From: Candidatus Woesearchaeota archaeon
Lineage (GTDB): Archaea > Nanobdellota > Nanobdellia > Woesearchaeales > JAHWHD01
Reading direction: 5' to 3'
DNA length: 64,000 nt
NCBI GenBank assembly: GCA_019323515.1
Contig: JAHWHG010000004.1
Coordinates: 62,001-126,000, forward strand
Positions 62,461 to 64,000 of this stretch are shown piece after piece. The translations under genes and the position numbers were made by a program. Numbering within the stretch: position 1 is the first letter of the stretch; every line of letters begins with the position of its first letter. The notes under the pieces were generated by a model. That model made no database searches. It had not been told where the DNA came from and saw nothing but the letters and a program-made list of their open reading frames with translations.

Positions 62461-63117
62461 TCATAAATCATTTTTCTGTGCAATAAGGAGATTATAACCC
62501 GCACAGGGAAAATATTCAAAGTGAGCTGCAATCTTTGCCATCCAAAGCGGGGTAGTATTCTGGAAAATCCATCCGAGGGTTCTTATTGTTCTTATCCTTA
62601 AACCTGATTTTCTTGCAAGTTTAGCGAGATATTTTTTATTAAATCTTAGGCCCTTTCTTTCTGTCTTGTCCAATAAAGAGAAAATAAATTGGCCTGGGTT
62701 ATTCCTATTAGGCTCAAATAGGACAACATAATTTTTACTTACCCTTGCCATTTCCCTTACAACATTCATTGGATTTTCTACATGATGTAGTAATGCACCA
62801 CAGAATACTATATCAAAGGAATCATCTTCGAAAGGGAGGTGATTTGCGTCTGCCTTAAACTTTTTTTTGCAAGGATTCTTTGAAAGTTTATATCCAGAAT
62901 AATCTAAACTATAAGTGTCCATGAACTTTTCAAAGAAAAATGAGTATGTACCAAAACCTGATCCAACATCTAATATTTTTGTGTTCTTATCAAACTTGAT
63001 GTATCTCTTCATAAGCTTAATCTTTGGTAGAACAAAATATTTTGTAACAGGATGTTGAGGTTTACGGTAATAACGCTTTTCTGCTATGTGTTCCCAGTAA
63101 TCTTGTTGAAAAGTCAT
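62461..63117 (-). CDS. Class I SAM-dependent methyltransferase
   Basis: The 218-aa protein has the class I motifs ILDVGSGFGTYSFFFEKF (motif I), TYSLDYSGYKL (post I) and FDIVFCGALLHHVENP (motif IV). Substrate class cannot be read. In a glycan locus it may methylate a sugar or lipid. The start overlaps the upstream GT2 gene by four bases (ATGA), so the two enzymes are probably made together. Confidence 0.82.
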   Translation of the reverse strand: MTFQQDYWEHIAEKRYYRKPQHPVTKYFVLPKIKLMKRYIKFDKNTKILDVGSGFGTYSFFFEKFMDTYSLDYSGYKLSKNPCKKKFKADANHLPFEDDSFDIVFCGALLHHVENPMNVVREMARVSKNYVVLFEPNRNNPGQFIFSLLDKTERKGLRFNKKYLAKLARKSGLRIRTIRTLGWIFQNTTPLWMAKIAAHFEYFPCAGYNLLIAQKNDL

Positions 63118-63989
63118 TTGCTTGCAATCATGTCAGCCAAGATACCAAAGAAGAATATCTGAAATCCAAACAAGATCCATGCGCCTGTGACAACTAAACC
63201 ATTTGTTAGATTAATTGAAACACCAAAGAGAAGTCTTTGAACAATAAGGTTCAGAACCCAGATAGCTCCGGTGATTATGAAGAAAAGGCTAATAGGGATG
63301 AATATCCTCAGAGGATTATAATCTCTAGTTATATGAAGAATATTCTTAGCAAACATGTAACCATGTTTAGTGCTGCTTAATTTAGATTTTCCCTTTCTCT
63401 CTTCATACTTGATAGGGACTTCAAGGATTCTTTTCTTCTGCGCAGCATACTCGAGGGTTATCTTCACAGTAAAATCAAGTTCATCTGTCAGAGGAAATAA
63501 TTTTGAGACATCTTCTTTGCTTATAACACGCATACCACTGCTCAGGTCAACGATCCTTGTCTTAAGCATTATGCTTGCAAAGGTAGCCAATAATTTGTTT
63601 CCAATCTTTCTTATCAGAGGCATACCTTTAGCACCACTAAGCATCCTTGAACCTACAACCATGTCGACATTTCTTTTTAGGTATATCTTATAGAGCTTTG
63701 GTATTTCTTCTGGAGGGTATGTAGAGTCTGCATCTAAAGAACATATAATTTTACCTTTTGCGGCCTGAAAACCATGCCGTAAAGCTGCACCATAACCTAA
63801 GTTCCTTTTATGAGAAATAACTTTTGCACCCTTGTTCTTTGCAATCTCAGCAGTTCTATCCTTTGAACCATCATTAACAACAATCACTTCTGCATCAATC
63901 TTAGAAAGTTCGAGCATACGATTGATTCGGTCTAGAGTTTTACCAATTGCTCTTTCTTCATTTAATGCTGGTAAAACAATGCTTAACAT
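63114..63989 (-). CDS. GT2 glycosyltransferase, DPM-synthase/GtrB-like with C-terminal TM
   Basis: The 291-aa enzyme has a GT-A fold start SIVLPALNEERAIGKTLDRI, VVNDGSKDRTAEIAK (first acidic motif), SLDADSTYPPEEI (the DxD metal site) and SGAKGMPLIRKIGNKLLA, typical of polyprenyl-phosphate mannose/glucose synthases. Two C-terminal TM helices (about 227-248 and 262-285) resemble GtrB. It should make a polyprenyl-phosphate sugar, the donor for the GT39-type enzyme at 57.3-58.9 kb. The start ATG is at 63987-63989. Upstream sequence is beyond the window. Confidence 0.88.
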   Translation of the reverse strand: MLSIVLPALNEERAIGKTLDRINRMLELSKIDAEVIVVNDGSKDRTAEIAKNKGAKVISHKRNLGYGAALRHGFQAAKGKIICSLDADSTYPPEEIPKLYKIYLKRNVDMVVGSRMLSGAKGMPLIRKIGNKLLATFASIMLKTRIVDLSSGMRVISKEDVSKLFPLTDELDFTVKITLEYAAQKKRILEVPIKYEERKGKSKLSSTKHGYMFAKNILHITRDYNPLRIFIPISLFFIITGAIWVLNLIVQRLLFGVSINLTNGLVVTGAWILFGFQIFFFGILADMIASK

Positions 63990-64000
63990 TTAGATAACCC

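Overview
The window comes from an archaeon with an AT-rich genome. The archaeal markers are a Cdc48-type double AAA ATPase, GatD, aIF5A, aEF1-beta, eL40, NurA/Mre11/HerA, an RNA 3'-phosphate cyclase, a geranylgeranyl-reductase-family protein, AglB and a tRNA-Trp with an intron. Expression signals also fit archaea: many first genes of operons have a TATA box about 25-30 bp upstream of the start and almost no leader, whereas internal genes use strong Shine-Dalgarno (SD) sites (AGAGGTG, GGAGG) or ATGA overlaps. The DUF5667-type secreted protein, many small membrane proteins and charged coiled-coil proteins suggest a DPANN lineage such as Woesearchaeota, but that placement is inference.

Layout. 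1-6.2 kb: gatD (cut by the window edge), a NIF3-like protein, cdc48, a SecB-like protein, two small membrane proteins and nurA. 6.3-8.1 kb: a plus-strand cassette of two SMR-like proteins, a PF06695 membrane protein and a PAP2 phosphatase, lying between nurA and mre11-herA where rad50 is often found. 8.1-12.7 kb: mre11-herA, a ribbon-helix-helix-like protein with a poly-Gln tract, and a PIN/HTH pair. 12.9-23.8 kb: PEBP, MEMO, an 856-aa coiled-coil protein, DUF192, tRNA methyltransferases, a translation operon (Zn-ribbon, aEF1-beta, aIF5A, eL40, site-2 protease, TrmJ-like), a Lys-rich protein and rtcA. 23.9-38.4 kb: metabolism, with threonine synthase, ADP-forming acyl-CoA synthetase subunits, a complete porGDAB operon, aminotransferases, an aldehyde dehydrogenase and an amino-acid permease. 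Inside it (30-33.1 kb) are a candidate structured RNA, an acidic secreted protein, a 51-aa protein and a membrane-anchored winged-helix regulator with repeated operator-like sites. 38.4-38.7 kb: tRNA-Trp with an intron carrying C/D-like boxes, preceded by a 17-bp duplicate of its own 5' end. 38.7-51.2 kb: seven mostly unrecognised single-TM or secreted proteins ending in S-layer-like Ig-repeat proteins. 51.2-64 kb: lipid and glycan functions, with geranylgeranyl reductase, AglB, a flippase, membrane glycosyltransferases, a B12-type radical SAM enzyme, GDP-mannose dehydratase, a UDP-glucose epimerase homologue, a methyltransferase and a GT2 enzyme.

How it fits together. Amino acids would be imported and transaminated, 2-oxoacids oxidised by Por to acyl-CoA, and ATP made by the ADP-forming synthetase. 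This points to a fermentative peptide or amino-acid metabolism. The last 25 kb looks like an envelope locus: surface proteins followed by the machinery that glycosylates them. The membrane cassette at 6.3-8.1 kb may recycle the polyprenyl carrier used by that machinery. The observations I rate highest are the envelope-sensing regulator with its operator-like sites, the duplicated tRNA-Trp 5' end with its structured insert, the cassette sitting where rad50 would be expected, and the unrecognised surface-protein block.
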